Source of the DNA: Nymphaea colorata
Lineage: Eukaryota > Streptophyta > Magnoliopsida > Nymphaeales > Nymphaeaceae
Assembly: GCF_008831285.2 (NCBI RefSeq)
Contig: NC_045145.1
Span: 2,644,723-2,708,722 of the forward strand
Reading direction: 5' to 3'
DNA: 64,000 bases
Below are positions 27,444 to 38,575 of this stretch, piece by piece. The notes below the pieces were generated by a model, which was not told the origin of the DNA, ran no database searches, and saw only the letters and a program-made list of their open reading frames with translations. Every line of letters begins with the position of its first letter. Within the stretch, counting starts at the first letter, position 1. The position numbers and the translations under genes are program-made.

Positions 27444-28902
27444 CTGCGGATTTAGAGTCGACCCGCCTGTAATGCTCCGCATCGAACTTTAAATCTATGT
27501 TTTTGTTTTTACATGTAAGGTGGATTTAAGATCCACACTACTAAGACCAAGATCTGAGGTCCAAAGCTATCAAACATTACCTTAATTTTTTCAACCACTA
27601 ACCTTGGTTCTATTCTTAGATGGCTCTCTTCTCAAGGAAAATAATTTGAGTTGAGGGTCGTTGTGATCGGTTCTTAGCTCTCTCTTTCTCTCTCTTGATT
27701 TCTTGTACGTGCAGTCAGGTTTGAACTAATTGGCCTGATCAAAACCCAATAAATATAATTTACCTGTGCACGCTTTAAAAACAAAAAAAGGAAAAAGTTT
27801 TCCTAAGAATGCTTTTTCGGTGCTTGCACGTTCTTCACTATAAAATGAGCTGGAACAAATGCATGTGATTTAATCAAGGAATAATAACATATATATATTT
27901 AATGGTTGTATCAAACAACTATGAACTTTTTCCCATGTTCTTTTTTACTATCCTAAGGGCAAATTTGTTTTTCCAGAATGTCACTGTAAACAAGAGATTA
28001 AAATTCAAATATCCGAATTTCATTTGGGTTGCATCAAACTAGGAACCAAATTTTTGCCCATTAAGAGCGATTCCAAAATCAAGTTTATGGAACTCTCGTT
28101 CCACCCTGAGGAGTCAGACAAGAATTTTGGAACCAGTTTTTCTACTTTGAGGCTTCCACTCACACTCCACCTCTCCTATTGTTATCCTCTAACTTGATTC
28201 AGAGGAATTCAGATGAAATCCAGCCTCGGCGTAAACCTGGTCAACCCAGAGGGCAACCCTCGACATAGAGAATTATAAAAGGACAAAATATAGAGAGCGA
28301 GAACGAGAGAGAGAATCTCAGGCCGACGCAAACGACTTCCGGCCAACACTGTTGTTTCCGGTGTCACAAAAAACTAAAAACAAAAACTACAAAAAATATT
28401 TATATATCCACCTCAAATGCTTTTGGGTTTCCTCCTTACAATACAAGCATCACTGTTGGGCAGTTGCTGGTTGACAGCAGCAACTCAGTTTCACGGTGAA
28501 GAAGAGAAGTATGGAGAGTAGAAGCAGGTGAAAATGAATCCGCTGCGTCTGAACCTCTTTTTCACAATTGTATTGCAAAATTGCATTTCGGCCCAAAAAT
28601 TTGCACTCATTTGTCAAAATGATCACGTGTCTTTTAACAAAATTACCTAGTTGCCTTATGATTTTTGAAATGCTTTCAAAGATCTAATTAATCTTCAACC
28701 GTTGCGATTTGGAGTTTTGGAAATGTGGATTTTATTTCCATTCCAACAATTTTTGGAATGAAGTTCCTAAAAATTGTTCTAATTCCATATTTCAAGGGAT
28801 CAAACTATACCTAAAAGATAGGGTCTAATGAAAACCTACTCACCATAAACCTGTAAAAAAAATATGTGGAACCCAACATGATGCGTAATTAACATAAATT
28901 AA
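27444..28902 (+). other. GH3 intron 1, middle part
   Basis: AT-rich intron sequence. Nothing coding is recognised. A GAGAGA tract lies at 28290-28315. Confidence 0.7.
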
Positions 28903-29408
28903 GGCTCTGTTTGGATGAAGGGAAAGGGAGGGATTCAACAATCAATCATTTGTTTGGTTGGTTAATTAGAAAGGAGGTAAATGAAAGAAAATTAAAAAGT
29001 TTGTTTGGTTGCAAAGGGAGAGAAAGGAAACAGAGGGAAATGAAAGGAAAATGTAATGTAAATCCAGTCCTCTCAAAACTGGATGGATTGGGAAGGAAAG
29101 GAAACCTCTGTCTCTTTCTACCATCTATACCCCTTTTAATTTTTTAAACATTTTGAATGTTTGGGATATTATTGTAAAACATTATAAATTCTATCATTTT
29201 CTTTCCTTTCTATCAAAACAAGCTTTATAGTCACCTCTTTCCTTTCCTTTTCTTTCTATTCTCTTCCTTTTTCATTCCCTTTCTCTCCCTTTCCTTTCCT
29301 TTTCTTTCCATTCTCTTCCTTTTTCATTCCCTTTCCCTCCCTTTCATTTCCTTTCCTTTCTTTTCTATCCCTCCCTTTCCTTTCCTTTCCCTCCATCCAA
29401 ACAAAGCG
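28903..29408. mobile_element. Tourist-like (PIF/Harbinger) MITE
   Basis: 506 bp with terminal inverted repeats (GGCTCTGTTTGGATGAAGGG at the left; reverse of the right end CGCTTTGTTTGGATGGAGGG) and TAA on both sides (28900-28902 and 29409-29411). A TTA/TAA 3-bp target duplication and a CTGTTTGGATG-type end are typical of Tourist MITEs. The right third (29225-29400) is an almost pure pyrimidine tract of CTTTCC words, and the left part has the matching purine-rich words. It has no transposase and so is non-autonomous. Confidence 0.82.
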
Positions 29409-29411
29409 TAA

Positions 29412-29733
29412 ATATAATCAATAACATGCTAATTATTTATAATGAGCCGTTCTCTTATTTACTGCGATGTTCAGCATAACTAACAGTAAAACAACAATTT
29501 TGTTCCTTTATAAACTAGAGAGAGAGAGTATAGTTTGAAAATTTGAATATCGCTTCACTTTTTGGTATTTCCCAAACCCATTCTATAGGTATGATATCAA
29601 ACCCTAGGGCGAAAGGAAATGGAAACCGAAACCCCTGTCTCACTTCTTCCTTCTTCTTCCTTCCCCAAACTATGCGTGAATTAGTGCATCATTGTAAATT
29701 CTCAGTTCAGTTGAATGTCGCTTCTTTTGGCAG
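29412..29733 (+). other. GH3 intron 1, 3' part
   Basis: Sequence between the MITE and exon 2. It ends with the acceptor TTTTGGCAG at 29733. Nothing else is recognised. Confidence 0.7.
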
Positions 29734-29838
29734 CTCCAGAACTTCAGGCGGTGAGCAGAAAATCATCCTGCTGATTGCCAACCATCATGAAGGGATTTAT
29801 ACAATCTTCGGATGGCTCATTCCCACTGTCATGAACAA
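29734..29838 (+). CDS. GH3 exon 2 (ATP-binding loop)
   Basis: 105 bp between acceptor GGCAG and donor AA|GTAACA. With exon 1 it reads SSRTSGGEQK, the nucleotide-binding loop of GH3 enzymes; the family has Gly where Arg (AGA) stands here. The rest (IANHHEGIYTIFGW ... VMNK) is only loosely like the family. The family's acidic/basic stretch after the loop is lost, so this exon shows the weakest constraint. The two leftover bases (AA) join the first base of exon 3 to give Lys. There are no stops. Confidence 0.85.
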
Positions 29839-31094
29839 GTAACAGATTATGTTGGCATTTTTATTTTCTCCCTGTGAAGTACATATCATCTATTTGGGGA
29901 ATGAAATGGGTCATCAACCTCTTAGACTACAAGCAAAATTGTAGTCTCACTACTTTTTTCTACGTTTTAAATATTCGTTTGAGTGAATTTCAAATTGACA
30001 ATCAATATGCTGTTGGATTAACCAATTTCATTCTGATCAAAAAACAACTTTTGATTACTAAAGGAAGATACATTAAGGTATTTGAATATTTGAACTTAAA
30101 CAATGACGTCCTAACTATACCAGATCTTGTATGAAAACAAAAGTTTAGTAACATTTGACGTTCTTGCATAAATCAGATATGCATGGGTTATTCTACTTCA
30201 GGTAGACATTTTGAATCAATTTTAAACTATGAGAAACGTCATGGTACTAATTCATGTAATATATAATGACCTCAAATTAAATGAAATTCATCATTGAATC
30301 AAACAACAACAACAATGAATCTAAGGATGATAAAAAATGAAAAGAGAAAGAAATTTAATCACTATATTTTCACTTCAATAAGTACTGTTATTACAGACAG
30401 TATTCTGCTAAATATGAGAATGATCACAAACCAGGCAATTGAATGAGAAAAAATCTGTTTTGAACTAGAACTGCTGACAATGAAGCACATTATTCTGCTC
30501 ATTTCTTGGTTATTGACCCTTGGGTTAGAAGGAACCTACTGCAACTGCAAGGAGGAAAACAACCCAAAAATAAATGAATGCTAATGAGGAGACAATACCT
30601 CTTAATGCACCTTACCTCCAAAGGCCACAAAGTAGTTTTGCGTGACTCTGAACAATGAGTCAGAGAGGAAAGGAAAAGCAAATGGTGGATTTACTGCAAA
30701 ATTAATAACTGGAGTGTCAAAAGATTTGTTATGTTCTTCAAATAAGATAAACAAGCGCACTTGTGCAGTAACAAAATTAATGTTGTTTTTTAGTACACTA
30801 CACTTATGCAAAGAATGTATAAAGTATAGTCACAAAAAACATGTTTTTTTCAAAAAGAAACTGAAAAAAATTAAATTACCGTTTAAAACTTAAAAAAAAT
30901 GCATTTAAAAAAAAACATTAAAAAACACGTTTTTAACGCGTTTTTGCATTTTTTTTCACTTTTTTCATTTTTTGTACTGTTTTTATCCACATTTTTTTCT
31001 TCATGTATTTTTGGGTTTACACAGGACAAAAGTTCATTGCAGCTTAAACCTTAACAGCATATTGATGATGGCAAGATTCTTCTATGACAAACAG
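29839..31094 (+). other. GH3 intron 2
   Basis: 1256 bp, GT at 29839 and AG at 31093-31094. AT-rich with a TTTTTT/AAAAAA-rich stretch at 30840-31010. No gene is recognised. Confidence 0.8.
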
Positions 31095-31897
31095 GAATGT
31101 GTCAGGATTAGATAAAGGAAAAGTCCTATTCTTCTTCTCTACTAGAACAGAGACCAAGAGTCCCGCTGGAATTATCATGCGGCCTGTACTTACAAGCTAC
31201 TATAAAAGTCCTCAATTTCTTTGCAAACACTATGCTAACATCAACTACACCAGCTCCATCCCCTCCATCCATTGCACAGATGTCTTCCAAAGCTTGTATG
31301 CTCAAATGCTTGCTCGCCTGGCTGACCGGCTTGCCATCTTTCAGATAGGTTCAACTTTTGCATCAAGCTTTCTCCAGGCTATCCGCTCCCTCAAGCATCA
31401 ATATCAAGAACTTGCAGTAGATATTGCGCATGGGACAGTGAATCTACAAGTCACTGACACAGCAGTTAGAGCAGCATTAAGAAACGCTCTAACCCCTGAC
31501 CTAGAAAATGCAGAACACATAAGGAAGGAATGTTCAAGTGGGGATTTTCAGGGTATCATAAAGAGGATTTGGCCAAATACAAAATTCCTGAATCTTGTAG
31601 TGACAGGATCAATGGCACAGTATATTCCAAGCTTGAACTTCTACAGTGGGGACTTGCCTTTGGCCAGCACTGCCTATGGATCATCAGAGTGCTTCTTTGG
31701 GTTAAACTTATACCCTTTTACTAAGCCTGAAGACATTGCCTACACCATTATGCCTAACGTGGCCTACTTTGAGTTTTTGCCTATCAAGCCTGCAGATGAT
31801 ATTGGCCAGATAAGTGCAATGCAAGTGGTGGACCCTGTGGATTTGGCTCACGTGGATGACGGAAAAGAGTATGAGCTCATTGTGACCACTTACTCTG
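31095..31897 (+). CDS. GH3 exon 3
   Basis: 803 bp, fully open for 267 codons with no stop or shift, so it is the best preserved part of the gene. The exon begins NVSGLDKGK and contains RPVLTSYYKSPQF, IIKRIWPNTKFLN, VTGSMAQYIPSLNFYSG, then the second ATP/AMP-binding motif YGSSECFFG (about 31675), MPNVAYFEFLP, and ends in EYELIVTTYSG. The acceptor is ACAG|G (31094/31095) and the donor TCTG|GT (31897/31898). An in-frame ATG at 31084 is intronic and not a start. The exon ends one base into a Gly codon, which fits exactly the first two bases of exon 4 in the downstream duplicate (60369). Confidence 0.92.
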
Positions 31898-33390
31898 GTA
31901 AAATTGTATATAGCTTTCTTCAGTCATATGGCTGTGTGTGTTCTGCATTTTCCTCTATGTATTTATGTGCAAAGTGCATTGCTATCTAGTCTTGGGGCCA
32001 ACAATATCGAGAATTGGTGGATTTCATAAAACATGAATCATATGAGAGAGTGTCCTTTAGTTTCAGCAAGATTTGACCAGACACACATCCACAAAGAAAC
32101 ACACGCACAAAGACACATATAATAACTCTATCATGACCTCCCTAATGTTCCCACTAGCTGAGGCTTTTGGCTGTTTTACGTTTAAAATTTTAAATGTACA
32201 TGCCCAGGCCATTGTTCTTCTGCCAGGTGCGGACAATTTGACTATGTTTCCTTTCCGGAAAATAGGATTTATTGAGTATAAAGTATTTATAACAATTTTA
32301 GGCTGTTTATTATGAAATTTTACAAGAACTTTTATGCACTTCATGGTCAAGCAATCTAACTTTTCTCCTGGAAACATTTAATGGTGTAAGTAATAGAGAA
32401 CCCTCACTGATTTACAATCTTCTTTAAGCAAGTTAACAGTATGGATATAATGCTTTAATTGTTCTGTCGTACAAAATATGTTAGGGCCAAGAGTTTGATT
32501 CCTAAAGCTAAGGTTTTCATTAAATTATAAAAATACCAAAGCAAGAGGTCCACCATATTTAACATAAGTTATGCTATAGATGGATCGGATGAAAATCATG
32601 TTAAAGCATGTCTGGATTTGCCTTGAACATAAATTATGAGACTGATCTCTCCTCTCTCTTCGCAGACACACGCACACACACACACACACAACTGTGTGTG
32701 TGTGTGTGTGTATATATATCGGTACATTTCAAAGTCAAAATACTGATTAGCTGTTACTATACATGACACCTTATGAACTGCTAATAGTGTTGACCAACCA
32801 TCTCTAAGTAGGATCACTTTTTTATTGAAAAAAAATGACTGCCGTCCATTGGTGAGTTTTTTATGTTCTGTTTAATAAGAAACACAAATTTAGATTAGTT
32901 AATTTTGATATGTATGTATGTTTCTGAAAAAGTGAAAGCATTATGGTTGTTCATTTTTGCAAAAAAGGTGAAGAAAGCAAGTGTTTTGGCTGAGCTAATT
33001 CGATCTATGTTTTACCTTTAAGAAAATAAGCATTGATTAATCAAATACAGGCTTAAATTTGAGAAAAAGTTTAATTACGCTCACCTGGAAATGGCCCAAC
33101 TAAAATGCGTTAGGCCAAGAATAGCCAGTTAAACTCAATTAGTGGTCTTTGTGTTGCAGTTTGATTACCAGCTTGGTAACCATGCCTGTCCCCATACCGA
33201 TGGCAAATTTCACAGTTTCCGTCTATTGGGATGTGTAAATGAAATAATCTTCAACTATGGAAAGTAACTTTTGGAACAACCACACGCCCTTTTTTCGAAA
33301 CATTCTCCATTTTTTTTTTATGATCTGCTTTATAGATGTATTTTTTAATCATATTCAGGAGATGAACTTATATAGACAGATAGAGGTGTC
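31898..33390 (+). other. GH3 intron 3
   Basis: Intron sequence. From 32187 on it is duplicated at 59124 and beyond. It contains a (CA)n/(TG)n inverted pair at about 32665-32712 that could fold into a hairpin; this is much longer than in the duplicate (59560-59575). Confidence 0.75.
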
Positions 33391-33628
33391 AAATCAATAG
33401 CTAGAGGTGCTTCTGCGTGCCTACTACAAAGCAATAGGACCATTGGAGATCAAGCTTGTGAAAGGTGGCGCATTCCTTGAAGTAATGGACCATGCTATAG
33501 CTAGAGGTGCTTCTGCTGCACAATACAAGTCTCCTAAGTGAGTAAAATCTACTTGGATGCTGGAGATATTGGAGGCGAGGGTTGTGTCAACTCATTTTAG
33601 TCCAGGTCTTCCAAGTTGGTCGCCTTGA
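33391..33628 (+). pseudogene. GH3 exon 4 remnant, copy 1
   Basis: Only the last about 70 codons of exon 4 remain, reading [20 protein letters not shown] and ending PGLPSWSP at the TGA 33626-33628. A premature TGA (33539-33541) stands where copy 2 has a Cys codon. The 5' part of the exon and the splice acceptor have been deleted, and the gap is filled by about 30 bases copied from inside the exon (33397-33416 equals 33497-33516). No active product is possible. Confidence 0.9.
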
Positions 33629-35885
33629 CCACAGCAGAAGATGGCATTATATTTCGTCTGCTCGTCTGCATGTGTTGTACTTGTACACAACTTTCTGGTC
33701 CTTCTATCTATGAATGAACATGGACATGTTCCCTTCTTAGCCGCGCACACATATGCACATATAAGAAAACATTCAAACTACTGCCCACCAAAATGGTAGC
33801 CACGTCCGTTCAGTGACAGAGCTTGCACAGCTTCATATTTAAAGCTAGAACGAGAAAATGACTAAAAACGTTCAAGCTCGTAGGGGACAGCCTTAATTAT
33901 GGTTAGGCAGAACCCTTTGACTCTTTTTATTTTTTATTTTGTCTATTTTTAATTTCGATTTCATTTCATAGAAATATATATAATATAAATATCATTTAAT
34001 TTCAATGAAAAGTAGCAGCATTAAATGCTTTGGTGACACATTTTCTGTATTTTAAATTCAATTCTACCTTTTACCAAAATCCACTTGAATACCTTACTAT
34101 TTTGGCAATTTGTTAAGATTATAAATTTTTAATATTACCAATATTAAAAATTTATAGTTAACATTTTCTTATTATTAACATAAAGCCATTAGTCTATTTT
34201 TTTATTTAAAGAAAATATTTATAATAGTTATTTTTCCAAAATTAATTTTAATAAAACCTCAAGATGCTAAATTTCATGGTCACTTTAAGTTTTTTTTCAG
34301 AACATTGATTGTACAAGCATAAAAAAACATATCTGCAAATAAAAAGAATAAAAAGTAGAAGCATCTTTCTTATGACAGTACTAATTTGTTTGAACTATAT
34401 GCATGCCTGTGCACTTTAAAATAAAATTTCTGTTCCATCACTGCTGCCACGGCGATCACCCATCTTTCTTTGCCAAGGATGAGTCCCACCTATATGACCA
34501 GAGGATTGTAAATAACAAATACACACGTACACACGTATATGGGTTTAACCAGATTTTCACATACTTTTCTCTTATTCCTTCCATTTTTTTCATTTGTCTT
34601 TTACAGAACTATTGCAGTCCATCCCAAGATTAATGATCCAAGGTTGGACTAAAAAGGACTTGATCCCACTGTCAGAGAGGAGACTGACAACTGTACTGTC
34701 TAAATCATCGACATATACCTATACGATTGAAATGATTACCGCTACATCCCTTGAAAGTAGATACCGCTGTCAAGCAAGAAAACGAATATTCATTTCAAAA
34801 AATGCTACAAATCTAATCTCTAGGACACCTAACATATTTTTTCTTGCTTTACCAAAAGCCCAGCATTCAGATTCTCTTTCTCTTGGTAAAGTTTGACCGG
34901 AATTATCCAACTGTGATGTTCTGGAAACTTCAAAATAAACCTGTACAATATAAGATCATAGTTTGAGAAACAAATCAAGCCAGATCTACATTTGCATGAA
35001 GCCCTTGCAGGAACTAATCCCTCTTGAGCTCCAGTCCCCTAACTCTAATCTGAAGTGGAACTAGCCTGTGTAATAAAGAATCCGGAATGCCCAACCTGCA
35101 AAAACATGAAGAAGCTTTCGGCAAACAATGAATGCAAAGTGCATTCCTCAGAAATTTATAGGATGCAAAACCAACCAACTCAATGAAAGATCATAAAAGG
35201 TTGCAAACTCACATACAGCCATCTAGACACTACAGGGACACAGGAAAAACAGGCAGCTTTCTAAACCCTTTTTTCTTTGGTCAACTGGTTGAGAGAGAAA
35301 GAGAGAGGCCTCATACATTATTCCGGGTGGTCATCGCTCATCGTCAGCTATTGTCAATCGAGAGAGAAAACGAGTGCCTTGACAAATTGCAGATCTTTTC
35401 ACATCCTGACTTGTTCGTTTAGTATCATTTAGGAGGATGGCAAAACTGAAAACCAACGTAAACATTAGCACATATAGAGCAAGCCAACTGATATTGGGAG
35501 CAACACAGCTTGAAATTATGATATGTGGACTCTTGGAGATAAATCAAGTTCCTCTCAAATGGATTGGCTATGACCAAATTATAATAGGAACGTCCCAAAG
35601 ATCTGTTAAACCCTGGTCTGGAACCCAATGACATATCTCATGCCGGTTTTTTATATATGCAGCTTCAATTCACTCTATATAGCCACACAGATTCCTGATC
35701 AATGATTTCACCAATTAACATATTCAACGTTTGCATCTAGCTACAAAGGTGTTTCAGCATCATCCTTCTGCCCACATGCTAAAAATATGAGGAACAATTT
35801 ACCTAATAACATGGTCTCCTCAGTTTGGGATGTTCACATTACTTAGTACATGACATAGATGGAGAATGGTATGATGATGACAATA
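33629..35885 (+). other. Downstream part of duplication copy 1
   Basis: AT-rich non-coding DNA with no recognised gene. It holds the empty target site of the hAT MITE (ATTTTCAC at 34554-34561). Short frames at 34403-35634 are partly conserved in copy 2 but resemble nothing. Confidence 0.6.
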
Positions 35886-37077
35886 AGCATGGGAAGTGAT
35901 ACAGGCCTGCCTAGGGGTCTGTCGAGAGCCGAGGAGGAGTCGGCAGTCACGGGCGCTAGACAGTTGGCTACACCCGGGCATACTGCCGAAGACAGCCAGC
36001 CGCAGCACCAGGCGAGAGGCAACAGTGTCGCCGAGTGCCGAAGGTGGTCTGGCGGGGCCAAAGATGGTGCCGAGAGGCGCGAGGCCATGGGCGCCGAGAG
36101 AGAGCGGAGAAATGAGAGCGCCGGGCGCTCACGCCGTGCGGGCAAAGAGCCCATGGCCGTGGGTGAAAATGAGCGCTGTGAGGGTAACCGTTTGTTTGCT
36201 CTAGTTGTAACAGGTGGTTCTAGCGCAAGGGTGGTCAGCCGCGGCCTACAGCAGCAAGATGTGCAGGATGTGGCCGAGGGGTTGATGAGCGCAGACGGTC
36301 CAGAGCAAAATGAGGCTATCCCACTCACCCAGGCCGAAGATGTGGAGAGCGCTAAGGAGCTCGAGTAAAGTGAGGTTATCTTCCTCACCCAACCCGAGGC
36401 ACACGTTCTCGAGCGAAGTTCAGAGGACCCAGTACACCTGGTTCAATGAGAGGGGTTGTGTCCTGCATGAGGGCGGACTGTACCAGAACAGGGAAGCAGC
36501 GTCTGGACAAACTGGACCAGAACAGGGGGTGATCAGGTGTTCAGAACAGGTTCTGGATAGGAGCAGTATCTGCAGAGACAAACAGACCGTGACTACACAA
36601 AGTAGACAGGAACAGGGAGCAACCAGATGTCCAAAACAGTTTCTGGACAAATAGGAGACACAGTCACTCACAAGAGGGACAGAGAACGTTCAGAAGTTCT
36701 GGACGGTTCCAGGAGAGGGAACCGAGACGATCAGAGAGAAGGCCACCTATACCGGTTCTAGGTGAAGTGGGTTTGGACCCAGACGGGACTACACGGTAGC
36801 AACTCAGGCCGAGGAGTTGACCTAGTTTAGATCTAATAAAGTTGACCAAATCGGTCAAACCGAGTCTATGTACAGTTTTCTATGCTTTGTCTTAGTTATG
36901 TTTTTGTTGTTGTGTCGAGATGAGATGTTCTGTCGAGATGAGACGTTCTGTATTGGTTCACTTAAACTTATAAAAGCTTAGCATGCAATCCTATGCAGAG
37001 GATGCCGAAAATTAATAGAAGTTTGAAAGTTCGTTTTCTCTCCCGTGAGGGACTGGTTACCCTTGGTGTCTTCACAG
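35886..37077 (+). repeat. GC-rich transposable-element segment with LTR-like promoter features
   Basis: It begins abruptly at the right break of the duplication. An open frame of 169 codons (35859-36368) starts in flanking DNA, is rich in Glu/Ala/Arg and looks like the polar C-terminal tail of a Gypsy polyprotein or LTR sequence, not a host gene. 36480-36660 has two imperfect tandem copies of about 92 bp; 36913-36948 has two 18-bp tandem copies of a TGTCGAGATGAG unit; TATAAAAG lies at 36969-36976. The end TCTTCACA at about 37077 could be an LTR end. The family is not identified. Confidence 0.45.
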
Positions 37078-38575
37078 CCGCCACCTGAAAATTCGTCGGA
37101 ACCTCCATCTTTGTGAGCCGAGTGCTGGAGTTGTTGTCTACGTTGAGCTTAATAGTCAAGCAACGAGAGAAATGGCGTCGGAGGCCATTACCGGAAGCTG
37201 GACTGCGTTTTCTTCCTCCATTTTATCAGTGGAATCTGACGCCATGCAACTCCTTTAACCACGGAAGGCTGAGAGGTGGTGATCGGTGCTAGGAGGAGCA
37301 TTGGACGTGTCTTCACTAAATACAGTGAAGGTTTACCTACTGCATTTTGATATCTAGAGGATCATTCCAGGTTAGTGTTGTCCGATCTCCACAGCACTAG
37401 CTGGTTTGAGCGTTGTGTTCTGCATTGGTTGCGCCATCGCTGCTGACACCCTTGGTGATTCTCACCGTTTGAGATTAACACCATTGGTAGATCGAGTGAA
37501 ACCTCCACTGAGAAGGATCAATGAAATGGTCGGTGTTGTCTTGCTCGATTTTCTGAAGAATTGAATACGGTTCATCCTTATTTCGAGTTGGGGTGAGCTG
37601 ATTGTGGATTCAATCACCATTTCCTGTTGCTGGTGTGTTAATCTTTATCCCTTATACCTGCAACGAGGAACCGAGGAAGATCAAGAGGGGGAAACGACCA
37701 TTTCTGTTCACTATTCAATCTGCTACTCGTTGTTGCCCTATTTGCTGCCCACCATTGTTTGATCAGATGCAAATCTGAAGAAATCTGGAGCTTCTTTTGA
37801 CAAATGGATGCTGGGTTCACCTTCCCAACATCCCTACGGAGCTTTTGAACTTGATTTGAGTGAAATCTGTTCACAAACGAGTGAGATATCCACACCGGAC
37901 GGAATCAGGCGGAAATTGGCGATGATTTCTTGTGTCCTCCACCAGAACGGTGGCAGCGCCCCCAAATTCGTCCGAAATTGGGGAAAACCACGAAGCTGGT
38001 GATCTGCCTTTCTTGTGATTGATTCCCACATCGTATTTGATCTATTCCTGATTGATTAATCTCGAGAATGTGTTTTGATTTGCTGGAAATGATCTAAAAT
38101 CGAGCGAGAGTCTTCAGCCTGCTCTGTTCTTGTTCTGACCAAGCTTGTGACCTGCTGAAAGAGAAAGCCCTCAACGAGTCTCCCTTAGAGATCAAATTTC
38201 GGTCTGGTCTTTTGGGAGTCCAATCTAGGGTGTCTCGGCAACCTACAGACCGATTTTTAGGATTTTTAGAGATTTAAGTGATCTGTGGTGATTTTTGGAA
38301 GATCGATCAGTCCTGTAAACCGCAGTCAACTCCCCTGGTTTCTACCTGAACAGAACTAGAGCATGCGTCAGATTTGCATCTTCCAGAAGAACGAGCTCAC
38401 TGTAGGAAACTCGGATTGCAGCCAAATTTGGAGCATCCCTTCATAACCATTTGAGGAAGCTGTTGTCTAAATTTCAAACCAATCGGAGCTACGAGTGATT
38501 TTTGGAAGATGACCTACCCCTGCGAACTGCAGCCTGTGGCCCTGTTTCTCACCCGAGCCTGAAGATTGCGACAGA
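37078..38575 (+). repeat. Untranslated leader-like retroelement sequence with 207-bp tandem repeat
   Basis: About 1.5 kb without a convincing gene, placed like the leader between an LTR and the coding region. 38288-38494 and 38495-38660 are imperfect tandem copies with a period of 207 bp, each starting GTGATTTTTGGAAGAT. The second copy runs straight into the pol frame at about 38650, so the gag gene has been lost at this junction. Confidence 0.5.

Larger units (their letters stand above)
21447..33628 (+). pseudogene. GH3 family acyl-acid amido synthetase gene, group II type, broken
   Basis: GH3 enzymes are cytosolic and adenylate an acid such as indole-3-acetate, then join it to an amino acid, which lowers free hormone. 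The gene has three recognisable exons whose splice phases fit each other (2, 2, 1), followed by a ruined exon 4. Exons 1-3 together give 408 codons, against about 580-615 for a full group II enzyme. Similarity of the exon 1 and exon 4 residues to group II (IAA-conjugating) enzymes is clearer than to the JAR1 group. Defects: Arg replaces the first Gly of the SSGTS-type ATP motif; exon 2 is strongly diverged after it; most of exon 4 is deleted; the remaining tail has a premature TGA at 33539. Intron 1 is about 8 kb because of transposon insertions. It is most likely a pseudogene; a truncated expressed product cannot be excluded. Confidence 0.85.
32187..35885 (+). repeat. Segmental duplication, copy 1 (GH3 3' end and downstream)
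   Basis: 3699 bp colinear with 59124-63300. It includes the end of intron 3, the exon 4 remnant and about 2.2 kb of downstream DNA in which I see no gene. The left edge is at ATTTTAAATGTACATGC and the right edge at GATGATGACAATA. Copy 1 lacks about 435 bp of exon 4 and lacks the hAT MITE found in copy 2. Confidence 0.92.

Noticed and set aside
29225-29400. Pyrimidine tract as a promoter element
   Set aside because: It lies within a MITE bounded by TAA and terminal inverted repeats, which explains it better.
31084-31989. ATG at 31084 as the start of a separate 301-codon gene
   Set aside because: The ATG lies before the acceptor ACAG; the protein similarity starts exactly at 31095 and the phase fits exon 2.
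33159-33240. A possible extra exon after TTGCAG (FDYQLGN...), present also at 60057
   Set aside because: It is conserved only because of the duplication, does not match GH3, and the reading frame soon ends.
21447-33628. Calling the gene JAR1 (jasmonate-conjugating group I)
   Set aside because: The C-terminal residues (TIPGHYVIY, SLNSVYR, ending near FSP..P.W.P) resemble group II IAA-type enzymes more than JAR1, so no gene symbol is given.
35859-36368. A 169-codon frame as a host gene
   Set aside because: It begins in duplicated non-coding DNA and crosses the break at 35885, with low-complexity charged composition.
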